Of a stretch of DNA of 64,000 nt, positions 44,812 to 57,333 are shown one piece after another. Within the stretch, counting starts at the first letter, position 1; each line of letters starts with the position of its first letter. The translations under genes and the position numbers were made by a program. Source of the stretch: Bromus sterilis (lineage: Eukaryota; Streptophyta; Magnoliopsida; Poales; Poaceae); NCBI GenBank assembly GCA_950022295.1, contig OX465600.1, forward strand, positions 22,605,282 to 22,669,281, given 5' to 3'. A model generated the notes under the pieces. That model was not told the origin of the DNA and did not search any database. It was given only the letters and a program-made list of their open reading frames with translations.

Positions 44812-46078
44812 ATATAAGTTTAATGTTTTGGATGTTCGTAATTTATTAATTATTACATGATTATATCTTTGATCATATATAGTAATGAAGACTTACCTTC
44901 GGGTAGTCACTCTATACACTTCATATATACCCCACTACACTGTCGGCCTATTTAGTTTGAATCATTTTCATAATGGGTGAGTCCTTCCAGGCATTATCGA
45001 TCGACTAGCCATCACAGTCAAATGTTTTGAAAGTTCACGTGGTTTTATTGGCTTATTAGATAATGATTACATTGTTCACAAGTAAAAGAAACTCTGGGTA
45101 ATCCAGCCACACAATTGGGGGATACCTATCAACTTCCTTTGACAGCTCTGTGCTAGTTGACATGTAAACATCACAGTCATCATCATTTTGTTTCTGCACC
45201 AGCCATTCCGGGGACGCGTTATGTGTTGATTAAAGAATAGCATAGCGCGGTGACATGCCAACAATGGTACTGCGCACAGGTCTTGCGATCATCATTTGCT
45301 TACGTTCGCTCCCTTCTCCGTTTTGCAACTGATCCATCTGTTCTAACATGTTTACATGATGATGTCTAGCACTATCTTTTTTCCTGGAAGCTGCTCTGCA
45401 CTTGAATTAACACTGCCGGCCAAAGGTCTTGCCAAAGGTCCTTTGCATTTTCTCGAAAAAAAGGTCTTGGAAAAACAGTACCGGTTCCACTCTGTTTGCT
45501 GAAATCAACTGAAATTCAGGTATGTTTTCTTAAAAATTCATTTACTGGGAAATATGTGTTTCAGCTGTATATCAGTTTCAACCACCAGCTGGATAAAAAC
45601 AGTACACAGAGACAGAATGATATTCACATGATCAAATATTCAAAGAAAATCGAGGCAATTAGCTATGACCATTATGCCATGACCTTTGGGAAAGGCTGGC
45701 TAAGAAGGAATTTACCAGCTGTTTAGAACGAAGTTGAGCAAGAAGAGTGGTAAATACCCAACTTTGAGTAGAATATTGAAGTGCTTTTGTGGGAGGTGCT
45801 GGCCAGGGAAGGATGCAGGCTCCTAGAAGACTTACTCTAATCTTATCATGTAAGTCACCTTACTGAGACTAGCCCAGTAGGTACTGCCACTTTAGATCAT
45901 GTTGTTTGTTATCTAAGAAGAGCAGGTGCTAGTTTGTTGGATTGATAAAACATACAAGTATACTGTATGGTAATTGAAATGTACAATACATTTGGTTCAA
46001 TGGTAATACATGAACACAACCGTTTGTCATGTATCGAAAAATATAACAAGTTATATTACACAGAGTTCTGAAACAAAA
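44812..46078. other. Intergenic stretch, nothing recognisable
   Basis: No supported gene or repeat on either strand; short open frames look like chance. Confidence 0.45.
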
Positions 46079-46347
46079 TTAGATTGGCACTCGTTGCTTC
46101 CTCCTTGGCAATGCACTACCTTCCAACTTGCTACCTTCGTATGTATCCTGAGCATGACTTGTAACAAAATGAGTGAAGGATTTATGAGGCTCTATCCTTG
46201 ATTTCCATGCGATTAGGGTGAAGTCTCCTTCCGGTCTGATGCTAGGATTTCCTAGAAGTTCCCCCAATGTAACACTTGCTGGTTCCTCCTTGATTGAAAC
46301 AATAATTGGTGGTTCCCCAATGTCACGCTAAGTGGATGCAAAGCTAA

Positions 46348-46575
46348 GGCCCTGTTTGTTTGGGTTTTTGCTTTTGCAGCTTTTTTCATTTTGGCCAAGA
46401 GGCCATAAAAGCATCTAAATAGATGCTTTTGATGGCTTTTGAAGCTAAATATTGTTATATTGATTCATCAAAAGCCATAAAAGCTTCTAAATAAGTGATT
46501 TTGGAGCTTTTATGGCTTCTTGAGCAAAACGAAAAAGCTGCAAAAGCAGAAGAAAAAGCCGAAACAAACAGGGTC
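46348..46575. mobile_element. Tourist-type MITE (228 bp)
   Basis: TAA target duplications (46345-46347, 46576-46578) flank inverted ends GGCCCTGTTTGTTTGGG and CCGAAACAAACAGGGTC. The internal arms around AGCTTTTATGGCTT are also complementary, so the element folds into a long hairpin. Its TSD fits the PIF/Harbinger group. Confidence 0.82.
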
Positions 46576-47649
46576 TAAGTCAGATATGTCCACTAGATGA
46601 CCTTGTTCTATAAGAATGCCTGGGTGCACACCATATATAGAGAGGTTCCTTCTAAAGTATCTTATCCCCTTATGCAATACACGGCGCCAAAATTGAACAT
46701 GGAGCTTCCTTCTCAGCACATCCGCAAATACATTTATTTTGACAAGTGAACCTCATGCACATATGCACAACCTTGGCAAATCCATCTGCTATTTGTACTA
46801 GCTGTGGACGTTCTGCAGGGTCTATGCTCCCGAATGCCATTGTCTTGAAAAGGTACCTCATCTCATCATAAGATAGAACCTTAAGGAAAATTGGTTTCAC
46901 TGATCCTAACCAGGTTAATATTTTAAGTTTACTTATGATGATGATTTTGCTTCCTCTGCCCTTTCTTATGAAAAACAATTGAATTTTTTTCCAGTCACCA
47001 TCACTTACATCAGAAAACTCAATAGCGACCAACATCGTCAACCCAAACGTAGTCCTTCCATGGTCAAGTATTCTCAAAAGGTTGTCTCCATTCAAGTGCA
47101 AAACAGAAGAGAAGCGTGAGCAAACCCTTTCGTCGCCACACGCATGAGCAACCAAAGGTTTCTTCCCAACTTTGGCACCACCTATGATCGGAAGAATGAC
47201 AGGTGCATCACCAGGAGGGTTATGCTGCAACAAGAAGCTCAAAAGATTTTGTTTTTCAGCATGTCGGACGAACATGAATTTGTCAGTGTAAAGATAAATG
47301 TCGTATGGTCTACGAGACTTGCACTCGCATCCACCTAGAAGCACAGCAAATTCTGCTATGTTAGCAACAGTGACTTCTAATCTTTCCAAGGCACCATATG
47401 GATCGAGGCGCACGGCCTTGCCATCTTTCTCAGTTTGTCCGAGAACGTTTGAAAGGAATGGTGAAATACAAGCTGCAGCTAGATGTGTCGTTGATGCTAA
47501 GTTGCTAAGCTCATTGAAGCCTGCAATGTCTTGTAGGGTTTGGTACCTCAAGGTGTCCAGCATGTGGTATCCTCGGTACATGGCCTCTGAGAGCATCTTG
47601 AGCTGCATCATCATCCCATAGTTGGTTATGTATCGTGTGTCCATCTCCT

Positions 47650-47790
47650 TACGATGGTGCAAGCTCTTCTCCACTTTCTCTGACTGCGCATGGCTGGAGG
47701 AGTGGTACTTGTTCATCAGGAAGGAGATGAACCCTTTCTCTGACTCTGCATGGCTGGAGAAGTGGCACTTGTTCATCTGGAAGGAGATGA
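47650..47790. repeat. 66-bp in-frame tandem duplication
   Basis: Two copies of a unit containing TGGCTGGAGAAGTGG and TTCATCAGGAAGGAGATGAACC, in frame within the NB-ARC-like gene. Confidence 0.8.
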
Positions 47791-48018
47791 ACCGGTTTAC
47801 AAGTTCACCTGCAACTGCAGACATGGCAGCCTCCATGGCTGGGATTGATGAGGTCGTTCTCTCGGGACAAATTTAACTAGCCTGGCCTCTGCCAAATCTT
47901 GCAATGGTTCTTGGCAAATTAGAAAAGTCTCCATAGATGACTTCGATTAAGACAAGGGTGGCTGACATGTGACAAGGACAACCAAACTGTCTAAGCAGCA
48001 TGAAACAGTTGACTAGTA

Positions 48019-48113
48019 CTCTCTCCGTCCCAAATTACTTACCGTTGATTTGTCTAGAAACGAATGTATCTAGACTTGTTTTTAATTTTAGATACATTAA
48101 TATCTAGACAAAC
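48019..48113. mobile_element. Stowaway MITE, right end missing
   Basis: TA then CTCTCTCCGTCCCAAATTACTT, with the internal inverted phrase TAGACTTGTTTTTAATTTTA / GATACATTAATATCTAGACA, but no closing GGGACGGAGGGAG. A truncated copy between the two NB-ARC genes. Confidence 0.65.
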
Positions 48114-48377
48114 CTCTTCCCTTCAATGGATTTAAAGAACCAAATTAAACAGAATGAACCAACCAAACTAACCTTTGGTTGCAGAGGCGCTTCAGTAACT
48201 GACAAATTCATTAATCTCACTACAATGTGTGACTGAATCTTTGTCTGAACCACGTACGTTTTAGGGCAAGGTACTCTAATCACTCAAATCAAGGAACTGG
48301 TGCATATACAAGAAGAAACTAAGATGCAGTGCAACAAGATTAAACAAGCACCTAGTCCTTATAGAACCCTCGACCTA

Positions 48378-51300
48378 TCAGGACGGAGAGGGTTGTAGTT
48401 CCTCCCGCCTCACCACAGGTTTCTTTTGCTTTGGATGGCTCTCAAGTTGCGCGATGAGATCGGTCTTCAGTGCTTCATCACTGGAACCCTTAAGCAAGAC
48501 TTCCTTGAGTTCAGGTAAATGCTTCAGGCCTAACAGCAACGACCCACTGCAGCAGTCGACCTTCAGCTGCTCAAGTTTTCTCATTGTTTTTTGTCCAAAA
48601 CTAACTTTTGAGCTGGAGCTGCAAGCAATCTCAAAGATCTTCATTTTCTTGAAAGAGTCTTCCTCTAGGTCATTCGTAATGATACACATATCAAGCTGGT
48701 CATCTTGGAGATGATGGACGCGGAGACGTAGAATGCATAATCCTGGTAGCTCACTTAGGAACTTGATGACACCAGTAGTTGGTTTCCTTCTTCCTTCTGG
48801 TGGCACGTCTTCCAAGCGCGGGGAGACATTATCTTCTGTCAATTTGGCTATTTCCAAGTCCATTTTTGCAAGCATAGTGAGCTGCTCGCTCCATTTTGGC
48901 AGCCGGTCCCCAAGCCCATGCAGTTTAAGGCTCCTCAGGCCCTTCAAAGGCAGCGGCATATCATTCAAACAATCTTCATTGTTGTCCTCAAGCCGCACTG
49001 ACAGTGATTCCAGATGGACAAGAACTGATATTGCACTGAAAAACTCGTTGCTGCTATTCTTGTTGATGCCAGACACTCCAAGCTTGCGCAAGTGGATGAG
49101 CTCCTTGAGATCTTCTAGGACAGCCTTCGTCCCTGAAGCACTGACATTGACAACACCAAGTGTGTGCAATGCTGTCAGTTTCCCGATCCCAGGAGGCACC
49201 ACAACGCCAACCAGGTGACGAGCACCACCGCAGCAATTGGGCAGCTGGTGGGGCACTAAATGATTTGGTGTTGGTGCTTTCTTTGCGGTAGCGCTGGTGC
49301 CCGCACGGATGTACTGCAGCTTCTCTAACTTGGTGATGTTCACCGGCAGGGTGACTATGGAGGTGTGTCTAACATCAAGAGTCTGAAGCTGCCTCAGACC
49401 TCCTACTGAACTCGGCAGATGGCAGATTTGTTGGCATCCCCGCAGTGAGAGGAACTTGAGGCGACACATAAACTTCACCATCTTCTTCAGGTCGCTATAC
49501 TCTACGTCTGATGCACCCTCTAGATCAAGCACCCGGAGAAGCCTCATACTTTCAGAAAGGAAGAATGGTTTCCAGTTCCCAAACACCGTGAGTGACCGGA
49601 GGCGTGAGAAGTCAATGCTTTCGAACACAATTCTATCTCTGACCCAACTCTCTAATATCACAAGGTGGCGCCCCGTGCGTTGGGTGGTTAAAGCACTACT
49701 GCCCCTAAGTTCAAACACAAGGTTCTCTTCCATTTGGCGTGAGACAATGTACTCATGAAAGAAGCCATTGACTTGGCAAAAGACCATCTTTGTGTCACCC
49801 AGACCCAACGCAGATGGCTGCTGGATTATACTCAGATTAAGGAGGTTAGAGAATTGTTTCTCCCCAGTCATTTCCGCGGACTCTTCATGGCTATCCCTAG
49901 AATAACCCTCGGCAATCCACCGCCGTACTAGTCGCCTCCGCCGTATGCGGTGGTTTCGAGGGAAAATTGGTAGATATAAGATACATGGCTTGAGAGAATC
50001 TGGGCATTTGCGGAAGTATGAATTCATCCAACCAAACAGACCCCTCAGACTGTCAAACTCTCCGTTGTTCTCGAGCTCTGGCATAAACTTATTATTTGTA
50101 GAAAGTGCATGCCACCGATCTGTGTCTTTGACGAATGAGCCAGCTATCTCAACTATTACTTTGGGAAGTCCACCGCATCTAGAAGTAATTTCTTGTAGGT
50201 CTGCAACTTCATCCTGCTTGGATACCTGTTATTCATCAGAGTGCCAAAATCAGATTACACTGCAGTTTCATGTTGTTTGCAAGATCTAATGCATAATAAG
50301 TATATCTTAATTTTGAATGCTATGATGCCATGAGTAAAAAGAAAAACGAGAGTAATGTCATTATATATTTAGCTAGCACAAGCATTCTACTATAACTAAA
50401 CTAGAGAAAAATAATACTTGCTAACTTATCTAAATGAAAGTTTAGAGACAGTGAGATATCAGGTGTGTCCCCATGCATTGCATAACTGCCCTGATATAAA
50501 CACATGCTGACAGATCCAAAGAGAGGTTTAAAAATCACAGAAAAATGGGAATCGTTGAAATGGAATATATATAGCATTCCGCTAATTATTGTATCCAAGA
50601 TCAACTTTTTTATATGAAACAGTAGGAAAGTCTCCTACTATATGGTGGATATGTACAAAGGGTTCAAACTAGTCTAAAAAAGGGGTGCACGTAGCTCTCG
50701 CTTGAGCAGGGTCCGGGAAAGGGTCCTACCACTTTGGGTTTTTTTGTACGCAGCCCTTCCCTGCATTTCTGCAAGAGGCTGTTTCCAGGACTTGAACCCG
50801 TGAGCTCATGGTCAACTTTACCGCTGCCCCTAGGCTCCCCTTCAAACTAGTCTTTAACTATAGTTACAATAACTGCGATAAGGTCACAGGGTTCAAACAG
50901 TCTAACTAAAAGAAATGAAAGAGTCTGTAACCAGATAGAAAAAAAGTGGTGTACACTTATTCCTTCAAAACCAACAACATATATATGGGGAAACAAAATA
51001 GAGAAATGATCTTAGCAAACAAGGTACTTTTCAGAACTATTCACTTCATGATTTGTGATTTTTATACTGTGCCTATTTCTCAAGTGCGGATAGAAATTTG
51101 ATATAAAATTTTCTGGCATGCTATATATCTAGAGTTTCTTATCAAAAGTTTACCTTCTTAAAGAGTTCAATGGCTGTGTCGGCTTCCAGACCCTTAACAT
51201 TAAATACGAGCTCTCGCTTATCCCCGCGGCAATGCGTAGCAATTTCTTGTTCAGTTGTAACGACAATGATTACATTCTGATGATGAGATCCAGATACCAA

Positions 51301-53890
51301 GTGAGCTTTTATGAGATCCCATGCTTCCGTTGACTGCAGTCCATCAATAACAACCAGACATTTACTATTGCTTTTCAGAATCTCACGACACTCCACAATA
51401 GGATTTTTGCTTCCCATTGTACACAAGTCTGCAGTCTCACTGGCCTGAAGATATCTAGAACCAAGATTCGAAAGTAAGATGCGAGAGAAGTCCCATAAAT
51501 TGAAAGGATGTGACACATCCACCCAACCATACTTCTGAAATAGTTTGCCTTTCAAAATCTTGCGGCAGAACATGTTCTTGACGAGAGCTGATTTTCCAAC
51601 CCCAGCTATTCCCCACACTGACATAACTTGGTTGGCTTTGCGTCGTACAGAAATTACTTTTAAACCAAGATCGTTAATTTCTGACTCTCGTCCAACAAGA
51701 GGATGCTCATCTATCCACTTCTTGGCTGCTTCCTTCTTAAAGTTGCCAATTGATAACCCATTGTTACTGGCAGGTTCATTAGTGGTCTCCATGCCTTTAT
51801 CAGCACCATATAGAGATCCCTAAAAATAAGTAGTTGTGTTAGTTTACAACAAACCGAGGACTTCATTAGATGAAAGTAGTCCATACACCGTCACCAGTAG
51901 AAACAAGAACACAATGGTATCTATAACAGTTTTTTTGCTTGGTAATTAGGAATGAAAAGGGAGCAAAAAAATATGTTTGTCCTGGTAAAATAAATATGGG
52001 AACAGGGCAAAAAATGGAAACTGAAAATTACAAAATGAAAGTGGAAACCGGAAAGTTTCTCTTAGAAATGGAAACTGAAACCGAACAGTGTTGCTCGGTG
52101 GAAAACCGGCAGAAACCGAATTTCGGTATCAGCCTGAGCGAAAACTTTCTCATAGAAAGTTTGTTCTTTGTCTGTATATCCAACCTGTAAACACTTTTGG
52201 CTCAGCTCAATCCTACCACAAAAAAACATAATCTTTTCCTTGTCGTGTGAACCTCCTCACCGGCTCGTTCTTCCTAAATAGTAGTATATCTTATTCTGTT
52301 GCCAACATTGGGATCTTAGTTTTTTCAGACGCCTGGGAGCTGGGATGGCCATTTCTGTACTAGTCGGAAACTACTAATTACACAAAGTTTGAAGAAGTTC
52401 AGACATCTGGAGAGCTCGCCGCAAAAAAGATAAATTTGCAGTTTTCTTTAAATGTCACTATTCATGCACTATTCTGAACTGAATTTGTCTTTTTGGCTGT
52501 GAGCTCTCTAGATGTCCAAAAAAAGCTGAATTTTTTCAAGAACATCTAGCCCCTGTTGTGTAAATAAGAGCCTGGCTGTGAAATAGCATTAAATGCAACA
52601 AATCCTAAAAGTGACACATGCACACAAGTCTTGCCTCTTGAAATATCTGTGGTGTTGCAAGGAAGGAATAACTAACTGTGCTCAGAATGTAGTTAACTGA
52701 TGATTGAGGTTCTGGCCAGACTTAATTACCTTTGTAAAGAATGCGTAAACAGAGTGCTGAGCTGATATCTGGTTGAGATGCAGCACTTGGTATGGGTGTC
52801 CCACGGACAAGCTTGCGACCTCGAACTGTTGGGTGGACAGGATGATGCAGCTGCCGTTCTTCATGTTTGGGAAGAACCTCCTGATGGCATCCCAGTCAGC
52901 CATGGAGGACAGGTCCTCCAGCACAACAAGGTACCTGTTTTTCATGACAAATCGCTCGAAATCCTGGAGGGGGTCTCTTGCTCGTGTGGCCTCCATCTTC
53001 CTTAGGACCTCTACACCGTCAACGGAGGTCGGCAGCTCCAGCTCAGTGGGAGATGAGGAGGAGGAGGTTGCGTAGAACTGCGCCGTCAAGGACCGGACGA
53101 AGTGGTGGGGATCGAAAGGGTGCATCAGCTTCACCCATGCTCGACAGGCGAAGTTTTGGCAGATGGATTTATCATTGTAGGTGCTCCAGGCGATGGATGC
53201 CACCCCAAGATCCTCCCCAGCTCCGGTGCCGGTGCCCCAAATGGAGATGACTCCCAGGTCATGGCCTTTCTCGGGGAGCAGCTGGGTGAGATCCCACTGA
53301 CGCCCCTTTTGGGTGGTTCTGAAGGCCGCGTCGAAGAGGCTGTTGAACGCCGTCGCGCCATTGACAGTGACAGCGCCGCCGGAGGAAGCCGGGTCCTTCT
53401 TGTCCGCGGCGGCGGCGGCGGCGGGATTGGAGTTGGAGGCGGAGCTGGAGTCGCTGACGAGGCTGTATCGCGTGTTCCTGCCGCTCACGTCCTCCACCCT
53501 GGCCTTGAGGCGGTCGAGCTCGTCGACGGCGTCGTCGAGCGGCAGCGGCGGCAGATCCAGGCAGGGGGAGAGGAGCGAGGCGACGGGGTTGAGGAGGCGG
53601 AGCCACCAGGTGGTGTTCTTATCGAGGTGGACGACGAGCTCGATGCAGTCCTCGACGTCGTAGGCGAGGTCGCGGATCTGGCGCACCCAGGTGCGCACCA
53701 CGGGGCTCTCCAGGCGGTCGCTGGCGGCGTTGTTGAGGAACGCCTGCATCATCTGGAACTCGCCGGTGATGAACACCAGGTTGCGCTGCGCGCTCTGCCG
53801 CAGCTTGGCCTCCTCCTCGATCGCCGCCTGCGCCTTGGTCAGCGCCCCCTCCACCACCGACTTGGCCATGCCCACCACAAGGTCCGCCAT
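48378..53890 (-). CDS. Coiled-coil NLR with two NB-ARC domains (CC-NB-NB-LRR)
   Basis: Three exons, 53890-52730, 51819-51154 and 50225-48378, all phase 0; 1224 aa. Exon 1: Rx-type coiled coil with AYDVEDCIE (EDVID-like), an Ala/Ser-rich linker, then a first NB-ARC whose P-loop is degenerate (GTGTGAGEDLG, no Lys) but keeps YLVVLEDLS and CIILST. Exon 2: second NB-ARC with intact P-loop GIAGVGKS (457-464), VGRESE just before it, CLVVIDGL and IIVVTT. Exon 3: GLPK block, winged-helix region with the MHD motif altered to VNG, then leucine-rich repeats (LSLRGCQQICHLPSSVGGL and others). Product: intracellular immune receptor, ATP binding probably limited to the second domain. Tandem-NBD NLRs in wheat have been reported to act with kinase-fusion proteins; one lies 4.2 kb downstream here. 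Confidence 0.88.
50676..50840 (-). mobile_element. Au SINE in an intron of the NLR gene
   Basis: tRNA-derived SINE in reverse orientation. On the minus strand: GGGGAGCCTAGGGGCAGCGG (A-box region), CACGGGTTCAAGTCCTGG (B-box), then GAAACAGCCTCTTGCAGAAA and GACCCTGCTCAAGC, ending in a short T-rich tail. A 13-bp target duplication TTCAAACTAGTCT flanks it (50663-50675 and 50841-50853). It lies in intron 2 of the NLR gene and is inserted in the gene's own transcription sense. Confidence 0.9.
51940..52729. other. Intron 1 of the NLR gene, partly repeat-like
   Basis: 910-bp intron (51820-52729). Around 51960-52150 it holds iterated phrases like GGAAACTGAAA and GAAACCGAA, of the kind left by old hAT-like elements; class not established. 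Confidence 0.35.
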
Positions 53891-54044
53891 GGCTCTGCTC
53901 CCTGCTCTCTCTCCTAGCTGATGATACTGGGGGCTCAGTCAACAAGCTCACTCTGTTCCTCGCGCTGCTAAGGGGACAGACAGCATAATTGCACTTGTTT
54001 TAAATTTAAATTTTATGCTAGCTCCAAGATTAGCAGATGTATTA

Positions 54045-54340
54045 TAACATTACCCCTTGGTAGTACTTCGTTTATTTTTATTTTACTTTACTTTGCGTAT
54101 AAAATTTGTCTGAAGTTAAACTAAGCAGAGTTTGACCAAGTTAATATTAAAAAATATTAGCATCTACATCAATGACATTATATAGTATGAAAAATATTTT
54201 TATGATGCATCTTATGATATTAATTTCACATTGTGAATGTTGATGTTTATTCTATAAAATTGATTAAATTTTACGAATTTTGACTTCAAACAAAATTTAT
54301 ATGCAAAACATACAAAGTTAAGTTGTTAGAGATTTGACGG
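54045..54340. mobile_element. Diverged MITE upstream of the NLR gene
   Basis: An imperfect inverted repeat: AGTTTGACCAAGTTAATATT with AGCATCTACATCAA on the left and TTGATGTTTATTCTATAAAA with AATTTTGACTTCAAACAAA on the right, a layout I associate with long Stowaway-type elements of Triticeae. The outer ends are too decayed to place a target duplication. It is within 0.5 kb of the NLR start and could affect its promoter. Confidence 0.5.
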
Positions 54341-57333
54341 GCCTCCACTCTGCTTCGTTAGAAGTTAGCATTTTTTCCTTATATATGAATTTGGATCACA
54401 ATTTGACACGAGTTAATACAACAGTTAGTACATAAACTTGTCTTTTGTGGGGACATCGTCATACAAGAACATAAAAATCCAATTAAAGTGACCCTTTACA
54501 TATAACTAGAATTTCAACACTTTGCCAAAAACAAAAAATTACTCTATATTTAGGGGATCAGCTAGGTTCAGTTAAAATTCAGTGAAGTAAATATAGTCCA
54601 ACTATGGCCATACTGGTGTCATACTCCACTCTTTTTAGGAACCGGCTAGAGATGCCCTGATGGTGTGGCTGGCGTGTAGAGATCCAACTGGATTTTTGAT
54701 TCATTTCCGAAAGGATCAAGGGCTTCTTTATAAAATGTGTCGGTTGAACCATCACAGTGACCACGGATACCCCTTTAATAGTAGTGATGATGATGAAACA
54801 AATTAATACAAAATGCTAAGGGTACGACATTTGGCACAACACTTTGAATGGTGGCACGCGCTCGTCGAATGGTTCTTTAAAAAAACTTGGTTTTCATTTT
54901 GTTATGTTAGAAGGCTTTGGGCGCGCATCGATTCCTCACTCACATGTTTGTATAAATCCTTAACTGTCGCCGGCAACCATCCTCACCACAACCATTCCTC
55001 ACCGCAGTCATCGTCGACTCCATTGCTATGACATGAAGGGCTACACAAGATGTCGTGGTGCAGGGGTGTTTTCATCGTCGTAAAGCCAACCATCGTGCCT
55101 GCTCATTGGTTACGACCTCACCAACGTGATAGGATGAAGGACGGAAAGCCATGGGCGAAGATCAAAGGTGAGATGTGGTACATGGATGTTGATTCTTGTA
55201 AGTTTTGTGTGACCATCTTGATTCCTCACATTTCTTGTATGATTTGGTATATTTGCTCACTGGTAGATTAGGAGGAAGTCACAAAATTCAATCTTTTTCT
55301 AAATGTAGGGGACTGAAAGGCTCCCAAAATTTGACTGGAGTGTACCTCGATCTGAATTCAATCATGTGCTCAATGGCATTGACAATCATGACCAATGTGC
55401 CCACGTTATGAACAATGTTCGTAGAATGTGATGCGAAGGCTATGATTTTGGTCGTAGATTTCCTGTTTGTCCTCATGAGGTTAGTGAAGTGAGCAACTCA
55501 GGTGCAAATTTTGTCAATGCCTTGTATAGTACTGAATTGTCTTGTGAATTATGAAATTTGATCTGTCTTGTGTAGGGTATGGAACATGTGGTTATCTGCA
55601 CTGGATTAGACAAGGAGTGGCACAGGAGAGGTAGGTATGTGATTACCAAGCTTGCAGATGATAACTTGTTGCAGAACTCTGTATTTGAGAAGTATGTTGC
55701 AGTTCTGAGGATGAAGGGAGAGAAAATGTCCATGACCATGAACCACAATAAGCATATGTTACATAGTTTAACTTTGAAAAATAATTATATGAAGACTAAA
55801 AAACGAAGAGAGCACTAGATAGCTAAACGAAATGTAAGTTATTATCACATTATCCTTAGTAGAGAGAGTAAAGCTGTATATAAATTAACCAACATCCTTT
55901 GCGCAAGCTTCAAAGTAAAATAGAGAGCACTTACATTAATTCTCTCACTTTCTATTGGACAATTTAGATACAACCATTAAAGTAGTTATATGATATCTTA
56001 TTGGCAATTTCCCTAGTGTGCACTTTTGTATCATTTTTTTGTTATTTTCACATTGCATATGTGCCGACCAACTTCATCGAAAATGCCTAGGAGCTTTATA
56101 GTGGCCTTATAAGTCTCTTGTGTGGAAATTTGTGTACATATAGCATGAAAATTTCCTCCCATGTGGTATTGTAGATGTACCTAATAACTTCATTCAAATA
56201 TGCCTAGCAAAAAATTAGTATCCTAACATATCCCACATAGCCCTTTTTGTGTACACAACATTGCATGGTAACTTGTGATGCACATTTATGGATTTTCATA
56301 TATATGTGTACCAAAATTCAAGGCGAAGAGGAGGAGGACAAGAGAGGAGAAAAACATGGTTGCACAAGAGTAGGGACGAAGCTAGAGGCAAAAATTATTA
56401 GTTCAAACATTTATTTCTTAAGTGTCATTTATAATAATTAACAATATTAATTAAGGACAATATAGTGAACTGTTTGATACATTCCATTAGGGTCAAGTGA
56501 CCCTAGTGAATGTTACCATTCTATATCTCCAACCCATGTTGGGGAAGAGGAGGAAGATAGTTGGGTGGGAGGGAGAATGATGCCGGAACACAAGGACAGA
56601 GCAACACAATAATAGCTTGCGCGCATACCTATCTTAGAAGGAATATAAGGATACAAATGAATATTTAAAACTAACATGAAAAGGTATAACAGCGCAACAT
56701 TGTTTCCTCTTGATGATAAAAAGGGATATTTGGGGCAGAAATCTCTAGAGGAAATAAACCTAAATATATCTCGAGATATCAATAGGTCATTTCCCATTAA
56801 TCATTTTTTAGGGAAGGTCATCATGGCTAGCTTTATTTTAATGCAAATATTAGTCTTGTCCTCTACTTTTGTAGCATTACTCATGTTTTACTTCATGTTG
56901 GACATCTCTCATTCAAAAGTAAGAAGTTTTGTGTTCACCTAGAATGAGGGACCTGCAGTTTCAAGATGCATACCAACACTAGTGGAAATGTATAGATTGT
57001 GTGTTACTATAGAGAAGATAACAAAATGTCAAATATGAAAATGAGAAGTACAATATCTAATTAATTATTCGATGAAGGTTGACAAATAAAGGTGAACATA
57101 TAGCATCTTAAAACATAAATCATCTTTAAATTATCAAATACAAACATGAATGTAAGTGGGGCATTTCTTATTGATGTGATTGTACCTAGTCACGCATACT
57201 AATCTATTCAACTATGTAAATTTGTCTTAAATGGTTAGCCTACGAAAAATACTAAAAGTTCTTCTTTTGTAATTTAGAGAAATTAACTCTTCTGAGAAGC
57301 AAGCCAATGTGTCCAAAGGGAACCTCATACCCC
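54341..57333. other. Intergenic stretch with a possible gene fragment
   Basis: Mostly AT-rich. At about 55050-55200 and 55570-55815 (plus strand) there are open stretches with balanced composition, for example GMEHVVICTGLDKEWHRRG at 55576, that look like decayed exons; I do not recognise the family. The rest shows nothing I can support. Confidence 0.4.

Larger units (their letters stand above)
46079..47836 (-). pseudogene. NB-ARC-like (RGA-type) gene, frameshifted and split by a MITE
   Basis: The first 388 codons (47836-46670) follow a grass family of NB-ARC-like resistance-gene relatives: SRYITNYGMMMQLKMLSEAMYRGY-like segment, P-loop form IIGGAKVGKKPL (near residue 215) and HLNGDN. The frame then ends early. 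A one-base shift near 46735 restores the family C-terminus (VLRRKLHVQFWRRVL... GHLVDISDL). That in turn is cut by a Tourist MITE at 46348-46575, after which AWKSRIEPHKSF closes the protein at 46079. A 66-bp unit is tandemly duplicated in the first exon (47650-47790), doubling SSHAESEK-type residues. Probably non-functional; expression of the 388-aa part is possible. Confidence 0.75.

Noticed and set aside
50676..50840. A tRNA gene on the minus strand
   Set aside because: The A and B boxes belong to an Au SINE with a 13-bp target duplication; no cloverleaf with acceptor stem can be drawn.
53102..53917. Long plus-strand open frame (271 codons) opposite the NLR exon 1
   Set aside because: Antisense shadow of the GC-rich first exon; low-complexity Gly/Val composition, no domain.
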